Positions 47,380-54,842 of a stretch of DNA of 54,842 nt are shown piece by piece. Made by a program: the position numbers and the translations under genes. The DNA is from Gammaproteobacteria bacterium (lineage in GTDB: Bacteria > Pseudomonadota > Gammaproteobacteria > SZUA-229), in contig JAUVDN010000004.1 of assembly GCA_030595325.1 (NCBI GenBank), positions 1 to 54,842 on the forward strand, given 5' to 3'. The number at the start of each line of letters is the position of its first letter. Positions within the stretch are counted from its first letter, which is position 1. The notes under the pieces are model-generated. The model saw only the letters and a list, made by a program, of their open reading frames with translations. It was not told the origin of the DNA and searched no databases.

Positions 47380-47673
47380 TTACTTTTTGCCGCCACCACC
47401 GCCAGCCTGAAAACCTGCAGGTACCTGACCGTGATCACCTTCATTGAAAAAGAAACCCACCATATGCTTTTCGATTAATTCGATATTCTTTGTGTCTGCG
47501 GTATTTAAACCATTTTCATTAATGATGGTAGTCAATCGCTCTAGCCACTGCTTCCAGCCTTCTTTTGACACATTTTCAAATATACGCATACCTAAATCAC
47601 CCGGATGTGGTGGTGACTCTAAGGCTTCTGCTTGTATTTTTAAAACTACACACTGAACTGTTTTTGCCATCAT
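47380..47673 (-). CDS. yggX: Fe(2+)-trafficking / oxidative-damage protection protein YggX
   Basis: 97 residues. Matches the YggX family by QCVVLKIQAEALESPPHPGDLG (in part), ISKEGWKQW-type segment (here VSKEGWKQW) and INENGLNTAD, with EKHMVGFFFNEG near the end. The C-terminal tail GGGGGKK is unusual. Met2 (47670) is the better start since GAGG lies seven bases before it. Usually linked to mutY; mutY is not here. Confidence 0.9.
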   Translation of the reverse strand: MMAKTVQCVVLKIQAEALESPPHPGDLGMRIFENVSKEGWKQWLERLTTIINENGLNTADTKNIELIEKHMVGFFFNEGDHGQVPAGFQAGGGGGKK

Positions 47674-47709
47674 TAACCTCTAACCTACTCATCTTCTTTA
47701 AATCTAGTA

Positions 47710-48771
47710 TTAATCTTCGTACTTTTTCAACAATACGCCTTCATCACCGCAGCAACTGGCTGCGCATTGTTTAATCTGATGTAACTCTTCTTCTGAGCCA
47801 TTTAAATAAACATCTATTGGCTGATTTTCAGTGGCACAGTCACAACCCTTGTCATTATACACATAAACACTATTCAACCCGGCTCGTTTGGCCTGAGCTT
47901 CAGCGCCATATAACATATGCTCGGGCGTTTCCGGCACATCACTGAGCTTATATGCAGGGAAAAATCGTGTTACATGCCACGGACTATCAACACCCAGATT
48001 ATCTCTGATCCAGCATGCAATTTCATAATGCTCCTCAGGATCATCATTTTTACCCGGGATGATATTAGTCCGGGTTTCTACGTGTATACCTAAATCATGC
48101 GCCTTTTTAATTGAAGCCAAAACTTCTTTGACCTTAGCCGGCCGGCAGATATCTTTGTAGAAATCATCTTGCATACTCTTGATATCTGAGCACAGCACAT
48201 CGACCTTGCCGACCAGCAACTCTAATGCTTCATCGGTCACATAACTATTAGAAACATATACCGTGTACAAACCAGCCTCATGAGCGAGCTCACAAACATC
48301 AAGCACGTATTCCAACCAGACTGCTGGCTCTGAATAGGTAAAGGCAATACCTTGAACACCTGCTGTCAGTGCAGCATCAACAAGCTTTTGTGGCGGCACC
48401 CAAGCTTCCTTTGATTGCCCTTTAGCAAGGTTATCCAGCGCTTCCACACCCCATGATATTTCCAGGTTATGACAACCGCCACAACGAAAACTGCATCCGT
48501 AGCTACCAACAGACATTACTTTTGTTCCCGGGCGATAATGCTTTACTGGTTTTTCTTCGATATAGTCGATATCAATTGCAGAAAGTATTCCGTAGGAAAG
48601 GTTATATAACGTGCCATTCCTGTTCACATGCGCCTGGCAGAAACCACGCTGACCATGACTTATCTTGCAACGCCACAAACACAGGTTACAGCGTGTTGTG
48701 CCATTTTCCATTTTTTCCTGCAGACATGTTTCGACTAACTGGTATTGTTCTGTTTGTTTTTGATCAGTCAT
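47710..48771 (-). CDS. amrS: AmmeMemoRadiSam-system radical SAM enzyme AmrS
   Basis: 353 residues. The radical SAM triad is Cys93, Cys97 and Cys100 (CSFRCGGC), and an N-terminal cysteine cluster (Cys28, Cys31, Cys35, Cys45) binds a metal or second centre. SYGCSFRCGGCHN, SNSYVTDEAL and PWHVTRFFPAYK are marks of the PflA-like AmrS group. The usual partners (AMMECR1-like and Memo-like proteins) are not in this window, so it is an orphan here. Reaction unknown. Precedes yggX by 36 bp, follows a formyltransferase-like gene by 30 bp. Confidence 0.85.
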   Translation of the reverse strand: MTDQKQTEQYQLVETCLQEKMENGTTRCNLCLWRCKISHGQRGFCQAHVNRNGTLYNLSYGILSAIDIDYIEEKPVKHYRPGTKVMSVGSYGCSFRCGGCHNLEISWGVEALDNLAKGQSKEAWVPPQKLVDAALTAGVQGIAFTYSEPAVWLEYVLDVCELAHEAGLYTVYVSNSYVTDEALELLVGKVDVLCSDIKSMQDDFYKDICRPAKVKEVLASIKKAHDLGIHVETRTNIIPGKNDDPEEHYEIACWIRDNLGVDSPWHVTRFFPAYKLSDVPETPEHMLYGAEAQAKRAGLNSVYVYNDKGCDCATENQPIDVYLNGSEEELHQIKQCAASCCGDEGVLLKKYED

Positions 48772-48801
48772 GAAATAACCAGAGTTTGTTTATAAATGCA
48801 T

Positions 48802-49665
48802 TTAAAAAGGCAGTTTACCAGTGTATGTTGCACATAATATACCCTCATTAAAAGGGATATAAAGGCGATTATCCTGCACTTCCACCGTATCAATATGGGC
48901 ATTATTGTCATAATTAAGCGCTTTTTCGAGCAAAAAATGCTGATTTTCAAGCTGGCAATGATACGGATAGCCAAACGCACGTGTTGCCCGCATGAAGTCG
49001 TAAGCATGCTGCGCCGTCCATGACGTTTCTATCATAAAATCCTCTTTAACAGGATAGGGAAAATAACTGGCCAATGTTGAATCTTGTACAGATTTATTAA
49101 GCGTTCCAGTCGATAGTGCAGATAACAGATTAAGCATTAAATCAGCACCTACTTCTGCTAACTGATGATTAATTTCTGAGTAACTGGCACCCTCATCCAG
49201 ATTCACTCTTTGTTGTAGCGCAATAGCACCCGCATCAAACTCATGTTCTATCTGATGCCAACTTACACCTGTATCACTTGCTTGTTTCATCTGCCAGAAT
49301 ATCGGCTCAGGGCCACGGAAGCCCGGCAATAATGAAGGGTGCAGATTAAAACATCCATGAGCAGCAATTTTAAGCAGAGCATCTGGTAGACGTTTGTTGT
49401 AACAAGACATTAATACAACGTCGATAGAAAACTGCTCACACTGTTGAATCACATCCTCGACAGATGCGGATAAATCAATTATTGGTATTTCAAAATGATT
49501 TGCAGCCAGCGCTAACGATTCATTTTCTATTGCTATTAATTTTTGATCAATAATGATGGGATTATTAACACCAACAACAGAGAGTGAATGTTGTGACGAT
49601 GACAATAACTTTTTAAATGGAAGCAGTGATAATGCACCTGATGAACCGATATAAAAAATGTTCAT
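48802..49665 (-). CDS. Formyltransferase-family protein (methionyl-tRNA formyltransferase-like)
   Basis: 287 residues. The catalytic Asn107, His109 and Asp144 appear in FNLHPSLLPGFRG and EFDAGAIAL, as in 10-formyltetrahydrofolate enzymes. The C-terminal region (about 200-287) is short and lacks the typical tRNA-binding lobe, so it may not be the tRNA enzyme. It may act on a sugar or amine. It is 42 bp behind the DsrE-like mini-gene on the same strand and 30 bp ahead of amrS, a possible operon. Confidence 0.75.
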   Translation of the reverse strand: MNIFYIGSSGALSLLPFKKLLSSSQHSLSVVGVNNPIIIDQKLIAIENESLALAANHFEIPIIDLSASVEDVIQQCEQFSIDVVLMSCYNKRLPDALLKIAAHGCFNLHPSLLPGFRGPEPIFWQMKQASDTGVSWHQIEHEFDAGAIALQQRVNLDEGASYSEINHQLAEVGADLMLNLLSALSTGTLNKSVQDSTLASYFPYPVKEDFMIETSWTAQHAYDFMRATRAFGYPYHCQLENQHFLLEKALNYDNNAHIDTVEVQDNRLYIPFNEGILCATYTGKLPF

Positions 49666-49707
49666 AGATATACCACACTGTTTTACAGCAAGCTTAAAAT
49701 TAGCCGT

Positions 49708-49881
49708 CTATAAAGTAATAATCTGATCTGGCATATTGCCTGATAGCGCGTCATATAGATTAGGAAAACAACCGACAACTTCAACACCATGTACATCATC
49801 TTCAAGTTGAGGAAGAATCATTTTCCCTAATTTATAAGATACCGAATGTCCCTGTGTTGAAAATATGTAGGCAACTTTCAT
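49708..49881 (-). CDS. DsrE-related (SaoD-like) mini-protein, apparently collapsed by deletion
   Basis: 57 residues in an intact frame from ATG 49879-49881. The N-terminal half (MKVAYIFST, SYKLGKMILPQLED, HGVEVVG) and the C-terminal half (GCFPNLYDALSGNMPDQIITL, residues 37-57) both look like the two ends of longer DsrE-related proteins (about 130 aa). The middle, including the usual cysteine region, seems missing, joined neatly at VVG/GCFP. So this is either a degenerate relic or a minimal new protein. An AG-rich stretch (AAAGG...GAG) precedes the ATG. A 10-bp dyad sits upstream. Confidence 0.6.
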   Translation of the reverse strand: MKVAYIFSTQGHSVSYKLGKMILPQLEDDVHGVEVVGCFPNLYDALSGNMPDQIITL

Positions 49882-49905
49882 AGCTCTAGCCTTTATAATT
49901 AATTT

Positions 49906-49940
49906 TATCGATAGTGTTTCTTACTGGACTACTATCGATA
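49906..49940. promoter_or_regulatory. 10-bp inverted repeat upstream of the DsrE-like mini-gene
   Basis: TATCGATAGT (49906-49915) and ACTATCGATA (49931-49940) are perfect reverse complements with a 15-bp spacer. No T-run follows, so it is not a terminator. It could be an operator for the minus-strand gene starting at 49881. Confidence 0.4.
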
Positions 49941-50041
49941 TTGATTACTCGTACCCGCGAAAGTCTAAAACAATTTTTTAATTTACAACAATAAGCTACA
50001 ACCCATCAAAACAAACGGCTTATTTTTTAATGGCTAGATAG

Positions 50042-53005
50042 CTATAACGTGATTACATCCATTCCTAAGTCACCCACTTCCTCTTGTGTTGCGGCACTGG
50101 TAATAACAGCGACACTTGCTTCACCATTTTTGAGATATGTTTCTGTTACACGTTTTAAATCATCAATAGTTACTTTAAGTACTTGCTGTCTGTACCTCTG
50201 TAGTTTATCTCGGGTCCGACCATGCAACTCATTATGAAAGGCTGATCGAGCTTCACCGGCAGGTGAACCCGGTTTATCCATACCACCGATTACGCCGAGA
50301 ATTGCTTCTTCTAACTGACGCTCTTCATGTTCGTTATCAAGTATCCAGTCTATAGCCGAATCAAAATCTTCTAGCGTTTCACTCAAGCGAGGGTCACGGT
50401 AAGAATAAAACTTGAATGCAGCAATATTGGTATCCTGTGTTGCACCACCGCCATACGCACCACCCTGCTCTCGTACTGCCGTATGTAAATAACCATTCCT
50501 CATAAAACCACCTAATACAGACAATGCTGCAGCATCTTCATGCTCCATAGTCACTGTCGGGTAAGCTTTTGCACAGAAATTAACCTGTGTATTAGCAATC
50601 CACATCTGTTTTGTTTGTTGTTTTATTTCAGGCAGTGTAAACGACTCATAACTAGCAGATTCCTGCTGCTGCCAAACCTGTTCAAATTCTTTAACCGTTT
50701 TGTCAAGCTTGTCTGATTCCAGCGTCAACATATAAGTTTTCGCAGAAGCCTTTATTTTTTCGTGAATAGAAGCAAACAATTTAGTCGTTTTATTTAATGC
50801 TGTTTTGTCACTATGTGAATCATCAAGTGCTTTTAATGATTTAATACCTGCAAGCCCACCGAAAGTGTGACTAAGAGAAGCAACAGGGCTCATGCCGCTA
50901 GCTGCTGCAGTCATGGCTAATGAGTGACCACTGCCCGTTACACTGCGCTCGCGACGCGAACGCATCTGGGTAATCAGTTCAGCTATCCGATCTTCTTCAT
51001 CAAAACGCACAGTATTTAATGTGTCACTCATCAATTGGGCTAAATTTATATTATTTCTGTTCAGCGCCTTACCTGAGAAAAAGAAATACGCACGAATTTT
51101 TTGCTCATCATCAGTGAATGCACGAACACTGTACGCAGCATGTACTCCGCCACTAACACTGGACTGCCTTTCCTGAATCTGCATGTAATCAGCATCACCA
51201 CAGCCTAGCTCTGTCAGACAAGATGAGTAATAAGGCAACAAAGCAAGCTCATCATCACTCAATGCTGGCAAGTCACAGATAACTTCATGATAAACAAGCC
51301 CATTAGTTCCCTGTTCGAATACAGAGGATTCAGTACCTGAGATTTTTAGGTTGTTCGCCTGAGGAATCTTCATCTCTGCAGGAACGTCGCTCAGATCCAC
51401 CTTAGGTAAAACACCAGGGTCATCTTCCTGCGTCTGACGTTCTGCTAATGCTGCAGCCTGTTCGATAAGTTTCTGTTTATCATCATCACTCATCGATTGA
51501 TTGATTTCAGCCAGATGTGCTTTTTCTGCCAGTTCTTTACGTTGGCTTAGTTCATCATCTGGACGCAGTGTTAAACGAACACGATGTTGATTATCAAGCA
51601 GCAGCTCACGAACCAGGTTCTTAATAAATTCTGGATCCTTGATATCTTCACGTAGAGATTCGATTACAGGATCAAGGTTTAACAGTGAGGCTGGATCGCT
51701 ACGATGGATTGCGGCAGTTAATCCGCTTAAGATCAATTGCAGACCAAAGGGGTAACTGTCGCCACCGACTTCTCTCTGACTCAATTCAAGTTGATGCAAT
51801 ACAGCTTCTAATTTTTCATGCGGTACACCATTATCCGCAACATCATTTAAAACATCTAAAACCAGCTTTTCAAAGCCTGCTGCATTGTCTACTTTACTGC
51901 CTTCGATACCGCACAAAAAACACATCTCATAATTAGAGTCCTCAAGACCGCATAACGGTGATGGCGCAGCGCCCAATTCCGTTTTTTCTAAGGCCTGGCG
52001 CAATGGTGATGAACTGTTATCCAATAATACCTGTGATAACAGATTAGCCTTCATCATGTCATCCAGTGAAGTGCAAGGCCCCAATAACCAGCTCATCACA
52101 TGGTGTGTTTTATCTTCGATGGTATCATCACCAACTAAATCGTAAGCATAAGCTTCTTCGACGACAAGTGGTGCAAGGTATCGTTTTTCAGGTTTAACAG
52201 AAATTTTTACATCTAATTTTTCAAACTGATCCAGCGCCTGCTCTTCAAATTTTTTCTGATGTTCATAAACCGGGATATCACCAAACGTCATAAAAACAGC
52301 ATTGCTCGGATGATAATGTGTCTGATGGAAATCTTTTAACTGCTGATAAGTCAGGTCAGGAATATCCTGCGGTTCACCACCACTATTGTAATGATAAGTC
52401 GATGTTGGATATAGATAAGTACTTACCTCCTGCCACAGCACACTGACGGGGGAACTCATCGCGCCTTTCATCTCATTGAACACAACGCCCTTATATTCAA
52501 GTTCACTGTCAGCATTACCTTCTTCTTTAAATTCAATACGGTGGCCTTCCTGTAAAAAGTCCAGCTCGTCTAGACGCGTAAAAAATACAGCATCAAGATA
52601 TACGTCCATGAGGTTATTGAAGTCTTTAACATTCTGACTGGCAAACGGATATGCGGTCCAGTCGCTGCTAGTAAAAGCGTTCATAAAAGTATTCAGGGAA
52701 CGGCGTATCATCATAAAAAACGGATCGCGTACCGGGTATTTTTTACTTCCGCAGAGCGAAGTGTGCTCCAAAATATGAGCGACACCTGTGGAGTCCATCG
52801 GTACCGTTCTAAAAGCAACTAAAAAAACATTCTCAGTATTTTCGGCTTCCATGTGATAATGAAGCGCACCCGTTTTTACGTGCTGGTATTCCTGTAAGGT
52901 TAAATTCAGAGACGGGATATGCTCACTGCGTATCCATTTAAATGCAGGGTGATGTTTTACAGCTGGTGCAGCTGATGAAGACTCTTGTGACATTACAGAT
53001 GACAT
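50042..53005 (-). CDS. M16C insulinase-family zinc peptidase (presequence-protease-like)
   Basis: 987 residues. The inverted zinc motif HILEH is at 77-81 with the third ligand Glu about 80 residues on. HTSLCGSKKYPVRDPFFMM and the NTFMNAFT segment are typical of the PreP/CYM1 group (M16C), which has four domains in one chain, matching the length. In the cytosol or periplasm it degrades peptides. No signal peptide is seen. Start uncertain: Met1 (53005) or Met5 (52993), both weakly supported. Confidence 0.93.
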   Translation of the reverse strand: MSSVMSQESSSAAPAVKHHPAFKWIRSEHIPSLNLTLQEYQHVKTGALHYHMEAENTENVFLVAFRTVPMDSTGVAHILEHTSLCGSKKYPVRDPFFMMIRRSLNTFMNAFTSSDWTAYPFASQNVKDFNNLMDVYLDAVFFTRLDELDFLQEGHRIEFKEEGNADSELEYKGVVFNEMKGAMSSPVSVLWQEVSTYLYPTSTYHYNSGGEPQDIPDLTYQQLKDFHQTHYHPSNAVFMTFGDIPVYEHQKKFEEQALDQFEKLDVKISVKPEKRYLAPLVVEEAYAYDLVGDDTIEDKTHHVMSWLLGPCTSLDDMMKANLLSQVLLDNSSSPLRQALEKTELGAAPSPLCGLEDSNYEMCFLCGIEGSKVDNAAGFEKLVLDVLNDVADNGVPHEKLEAVLHQLELSQREVGGDSYPFGLQLILSGLTAAIHRSDPASLLNLDPVIESLREDIKDPEFIKNLVRELLLDNQHRVRLTLRPDDELSQRKELAEKAHLAEINQSMSDDDKQKLIEQAAALAERQTQEDDPGVLPKVDLSDVPAEMKIPQANNLKISGTESSVFEQGTNGLVYHEVICDLPALSDDELALLPYYSSCLTELGCGDADYMQIQERQSSVSGGVHAAYSVRAFTDDEQKIRAYFFFSGKALNRNNINLAQLMSDTLNTVRFDEEDRIAELITQMRSRRERSVTGSGHSLAMTAAASGMSPVASLSHTFGGLAGIKSLKALDDSHSDKTALNKTTKLFASIHEKIKASAKTYMLTLESDKLDKTVKEFEQVWQQQESASYESFTLPEIKQQTKQMWIANTQVNFCAKAYPTVTMEHEDAAALSVLGGFMRNGYLHTAVREQGGAYGGGATQDTNIAAFKFYSYRDPRLSETLEDFDSAIDWILDNEHEERQLEEAILGVIGGMDKPGSPAGEARSAFHNELHGRTRDKLQRYRQQVLKVTIDDLKRVTETYLKNGEASVAVITSAATQEEVGDLGMDVITL

Positions 53006-53038
53006 AAACTATTTATCTCTATTTGATTTAAAGCTTAA

Positions 53039-53064
53039 AAGTAACTACTCATAGTTACTCTGCA
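53039..53064. repeat. 13-bp duplication just before the tpm 3' end
   Basis: AAGTAACTACTCA (53039-53051) and TAGTTACTCTGCA (53052-53064) are consecutive, related 13-bp units. The tpm stop codon begins at 53068. Confidence 0.45.
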
Positions 53065-53067
53065 TAA

Positions 53068-53748
53068 TTATAAGCGTACTAACTTATATACCGATTCGGT
53101 GAGTGCCGTTAGGCCTCGTTTTTTCAACCCTGCTTCCAGATTAAGAACATCTTTAGTCAGTAGCTTTTGCACTGAAAAGCTATTTGAATATAAGTCATGT
53201 ACTTCTTCTTCAGTGACTGAAAATGGCGGACCATTCATCTCTTCAGAATCAAAGGTCAAGGTGACCAATAATGTTCTAGTACCCGACTTTTGTAGCGCCG
53301 CCATTTTCTCAGCATATTGCTGGCGCATTTCCACTGGCAACGCTATTAATGACGCTCTATCAAAGATATCACTAATATCCTCCAAATCGCTAGACTGAAG
53401 TTCAAAAAAGTCACCCTGATATAGTTCTATTACGGATTCCAGATCACTGGATTGATAGAATGCGTGCTGATCTTTTTCAGCGCGTTTATAATTAAGCGCA
53501 TTATCTTCAAAAAAATCTTTGACCGCACGGTCACTGCATTCCACCCCGAACACTTTGTAAGCATTCTGTGACAGCCACAACATATCTTTACTCTTGCCAC
53601 ACAGAGGCACAAAAACCTTTAATTTTTGACGTTGCTCTACTGCGGGACCTTTCTCACCATAAAAATAAGCAAGATATGGGTTTACCTGCTGCTGATGAAA
53701 GCCTAACTGATTATTATCCCAACGCTCTAACCAGAAATCAATTTCCAT
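53068..53748 (-). CDS. tpm: Thiopurine S-methyltransferase
   Basis: 226 residues, SAM-dependent methyltransferase. FWLERWDNNQLGFH at the start, FVPLCGKSKDMLWL (motif I region) and GVECSDRAVKDFF are family marks, followed by FDRASLIALP and LVTLTFD. The bacterial enzyme also methylates selenium and tellurium species. TAGG lies five bases upstream of the ATG. Preceded by a small gene with a 5-bp gap, so co-translated. Confidence 0.95.
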   Translation of the reverse strand: MEIDFWLERWDNNQLGFHQQQVNPYLAYFYGEKGPAVEQRQKLKVFVPLCGKSKDMLWLSQNAYKVFGVECSDRAVKDFFEDNALNYKRAEKDQHAFYQSSDLESVIELYQGDFFELQSSDLEDISDIFDRASLIALPVEMRQQYAEKMAALQKSGTRTLLVTLTFDSEEMNGPPFSVTEEEVHDLYSNSFSVQKLLTKDVLNLEAGLKKRGLTALTESVYKLVRL

Positions 53749-53753
53749 AATAC

Positions 53754-54029
53754 CTAACTTTCGCCTGGCTTCCAGACGCCAAATGCATCTTCAGCAGGTT
53801 TCATGTCCTGTTCGACCTGATCAAGCACCTGTCCCATAAAATGTGACAAATCACCTAACAATTCTTTTTTATCAAGGTCAGGCTGGTCTTGCTGAGCAAG
53901 TACGTAGCCAGTAACGGCTGATAAATACTGCATAAAATAAAGATCATTATCCGCTGCTGAATCATGCTTCATTACGACTGCTTTAATGTCTGAAATCATT
54001 TCAGACGATAGTTGAATACCACCACTCAT
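53754..54029 (-). CDS. Small hypothetical protein upstream of tpm (91 aa)
   Basis: I do not recognise a named family. The protein is acidic and helical (LYFMQYLSAVTGYVLAQQDQPDLD and FMGQVLDQVEQDM regions) and ends FGVWKPGES. AGGA lies seven bases before the ATG. It precedes tpm by 5 bp, a likely operon. Something like it occurs in other gammaproteobacteria, as far as I recall, but this is not verified. Confidence 0.65.
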   Translation of the reverse strand: MSGGIQLSSEMISDIKAVVMKHDSAADNDLYFMQYLSAVTGYVLAQQDQPDLDKKELLGDLSHFMGQVLDQVEQDMKPAEDAFGVWKPGES

Positions 54030-54120
54030 TTCGTTTATTCCTGTTAATTTGTTTGGATTTTATATCTTATTAGTATGGTGCTAGTCTAAGCTATTTCAAG
54101 CTTAGCGAACAGGATTCACC

Positions 54121-54432
54121 ATGTTTAAAATCTGTATTTATGTCCCTGAAAAATCTGTGGAAAACGTTAAACAGGCACTGTTCGACGCTGGTGCTGGGCG
54201 AATCGGAAATTATGATCAATGTTGCTGGCAGACAGATGGTATCGGTCAATTTCGACCGCTTAGCGGTAGCAACCCTGCGTGGGGATCTCTGAATAATGTC
54301 GAGCATGTCAACGAAATTAAAATTGAGCTGGTTTGCGAAGACAGCCTGGTTAAGATGGCTATTCAGGCGATGAAAGATGCACACCCTTATGAGGAGCCGG
54401 CGTATGATGTTTGGCCGTTAGCTTCGTTTTAA
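54121..54432 (+). CDS. NIF3/YqfO C-terminal-like small protein
   Basis: 103 residues. Matches the stand-alone middle domain of the NIF3 (NGG1p-interacting factor 3) or YqfO family: FKICIYVPEKSVENVKQAL, GAGRIGNYDQCCW, GS.P.WG-like segment and the HPYEEPAYDVWPL end. In Bacillus YqfO this CutA-like domain is inserted in a larger protein. Function unknown. AGGA seven bases upstream of the ATG. It has no co-directional neighbours. Confidence 0.88.
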   Translation: MFKICIYVPEKSVENVKQALFDAGAGRIGNYDQCCWQTDGIGQFRPLSGSNPAWGSLNNVEHVNEIKIELVCEDSLVKMAIQAMKDAHPYEEPAYDVWPLASF

Positions 54433-54491
54433 TACTTCAGAATAGTGATAGGGTTTACATTACTCCCATCAATAACGATTCCATCTTCACT

Positions 54492-54521
54492 TGTAGTGAG
54501 CGGATTTATCTCATTCCGCGA
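54492..54521. repeat. Second copy of the REP-like element (partial)
   Basis: TGTAGTGAGCGGATTTATC followed by TCATTCCGCGA matches one half of the element at 12857-12930 (TGTAGGAGCGGATTT...CATTCCGCGA). The symmetric left half is missing. Confidence 0.6.
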
Positions 54522-54576
54522 TCTTTTATTTTATTTAGCTGTTTAAGTTTTACCTAACTTTTGCATACTGCGTAGA

Positions 54577-54842
54577 GATTGCGGGTCCCGCCCCGCTGGC
54601 GGGTCACTTTTTTGCTACAGCCCAAAAAAGTAACCAAAAAAGGCCGTCGCGACGCTAGTCGCCCCTGTAAAAGACACAGGGGTTCCCATTGATGCGTAAC
54701 AAGAAACATGCTGCGCCAGAACTCGCCCACGTTGAAAAAAACACGTACGCTCAGACATGCTGGCACAGATAGCCCATGTTTCCTGTTACACCTCAATGGC
54801 TCGGCTAATGCGAAGGTAAGTCAAAAGAATAAAGCAGACGCT
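54577..54842. repeat. Structured GC-rich intergenic element, truncated by window edge
   Basis: Higher in GC than the surrounding DNA, with three successive hairpins: CCCGCC/GGCGGG (54587-54603), ACTTTTTTG/CAAAAAAGT (54606-54631) and CCCCTGT/ACAGGGG (54662-54682). A minus-strand open frame across it (54554-54796) has the composition of similar non-coding repeats in other proteobacteria. I therefore call it an intergenic repeat or RNA-like element, not a gene. It continues beyond the window. Confidence 0.5.

Noticed and set aside
54554-54796. 80-codon minus-strand ORF at the right end
   Set aside because: Runs over several hairpins and has a repeat-like composition; no protein family recognised.

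Overview
The window looks like the chromosome of a free-living or host-associated gammaproteobacterium with fairly AT-rich DNA. The evidence is gene order and protein type: rpsF-rpsR-(DUF2232)-rplI-dnaB-alr, pyrG-kdsA-eno-ftsB-ispD-ispF, nagZ next to purine-salvage genes, kdsA (Gram-negative lipopolysaccharide), and an RND efflux pair. There is no prophage, integrase, transposase, CRISPR array, rRNA or tRNA that I can see. Two DsrE-type proteins (one reduced) weakly suggest a sulfur-metabolising lineage, but this is not proof.

Layout. 1-3.8 kb: 5' end of galU, divergent fdxA, and a large orphan RecB/AddB-type nuclease. 3.8-12 kb, minus strand: PQQ-repeat lipoprotein, alr, dnaB, rplI, a DUF2232 membrane protein, rpsR, rpsF and cysS. 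12-19 kb: a low-molecular-weight tyrosine phosphatase, then a minus-strand run yqiA, nagZ, DsrE-like, hpt, methylthioinosine phosphorylase and a DUF2235 hydrolase, with an HU-like protein beside it. 19-25 kb: ispF, ispD, ftsB, eno, kdsA, pyrG (transcribed in the reverse of that order). 25-34 kb: zapE, a small conserved ORF, ylqF, maeB, a small membrane protein, yehS, a DASS transporter, a cupin and a YeeN-type YebC protein. 33-42 kb: HIG1, FHA and NERD proteins, a cold-shock gene, an S4 RNA-binding protein, an Atm1-type ABC exporter and an RND efflux pair. 42-45 kb: a c-di-GMP EAL/HD-GYP pair. 45-54.5 kb: an A-type Fe-S carrier, an ATP-grasp ligase, yggX, amrS, a formyltransferase-like gene, an M16C peptidase, tpm, a small hypothetical gene and a NIF3-like protein. 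The window ends in a structured intergenic element.

How genes work together. Methylthioinosine phosphorylase plus Hpt would recycle the methylthioadenosine by-product to IMP via hypoxanthine. KdsA, GalU and NagZ serve envelope synthesis and recycling. IspD/IspF belong to the MEP isoprenoid route. The RND adaptor/pump is a translationally linked efflux unit. HD-GYP and EAL proteins side by side suggest local control of c-di-GMP degradation.

The most unusual signal is not a gene. Many gene ends, most clearly those of co-directional genes, carry short degenerate tandem repeats with a period of 13 bp (sometimes 11, 14 or 15). The repeat sequence differs at each locus, but the period and the position over or just beside a stop codon recur. 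A heptamer repeat, AATGAAT, also appears at two separate loci. Three collapsed gene remnants (ppiB-like, ompW-like and a DsrE/SaoD-like mini-gene) do not show up as normal ORFs and point to ongoing deletion. Several larger palindromic or repeated elements lie between genes.
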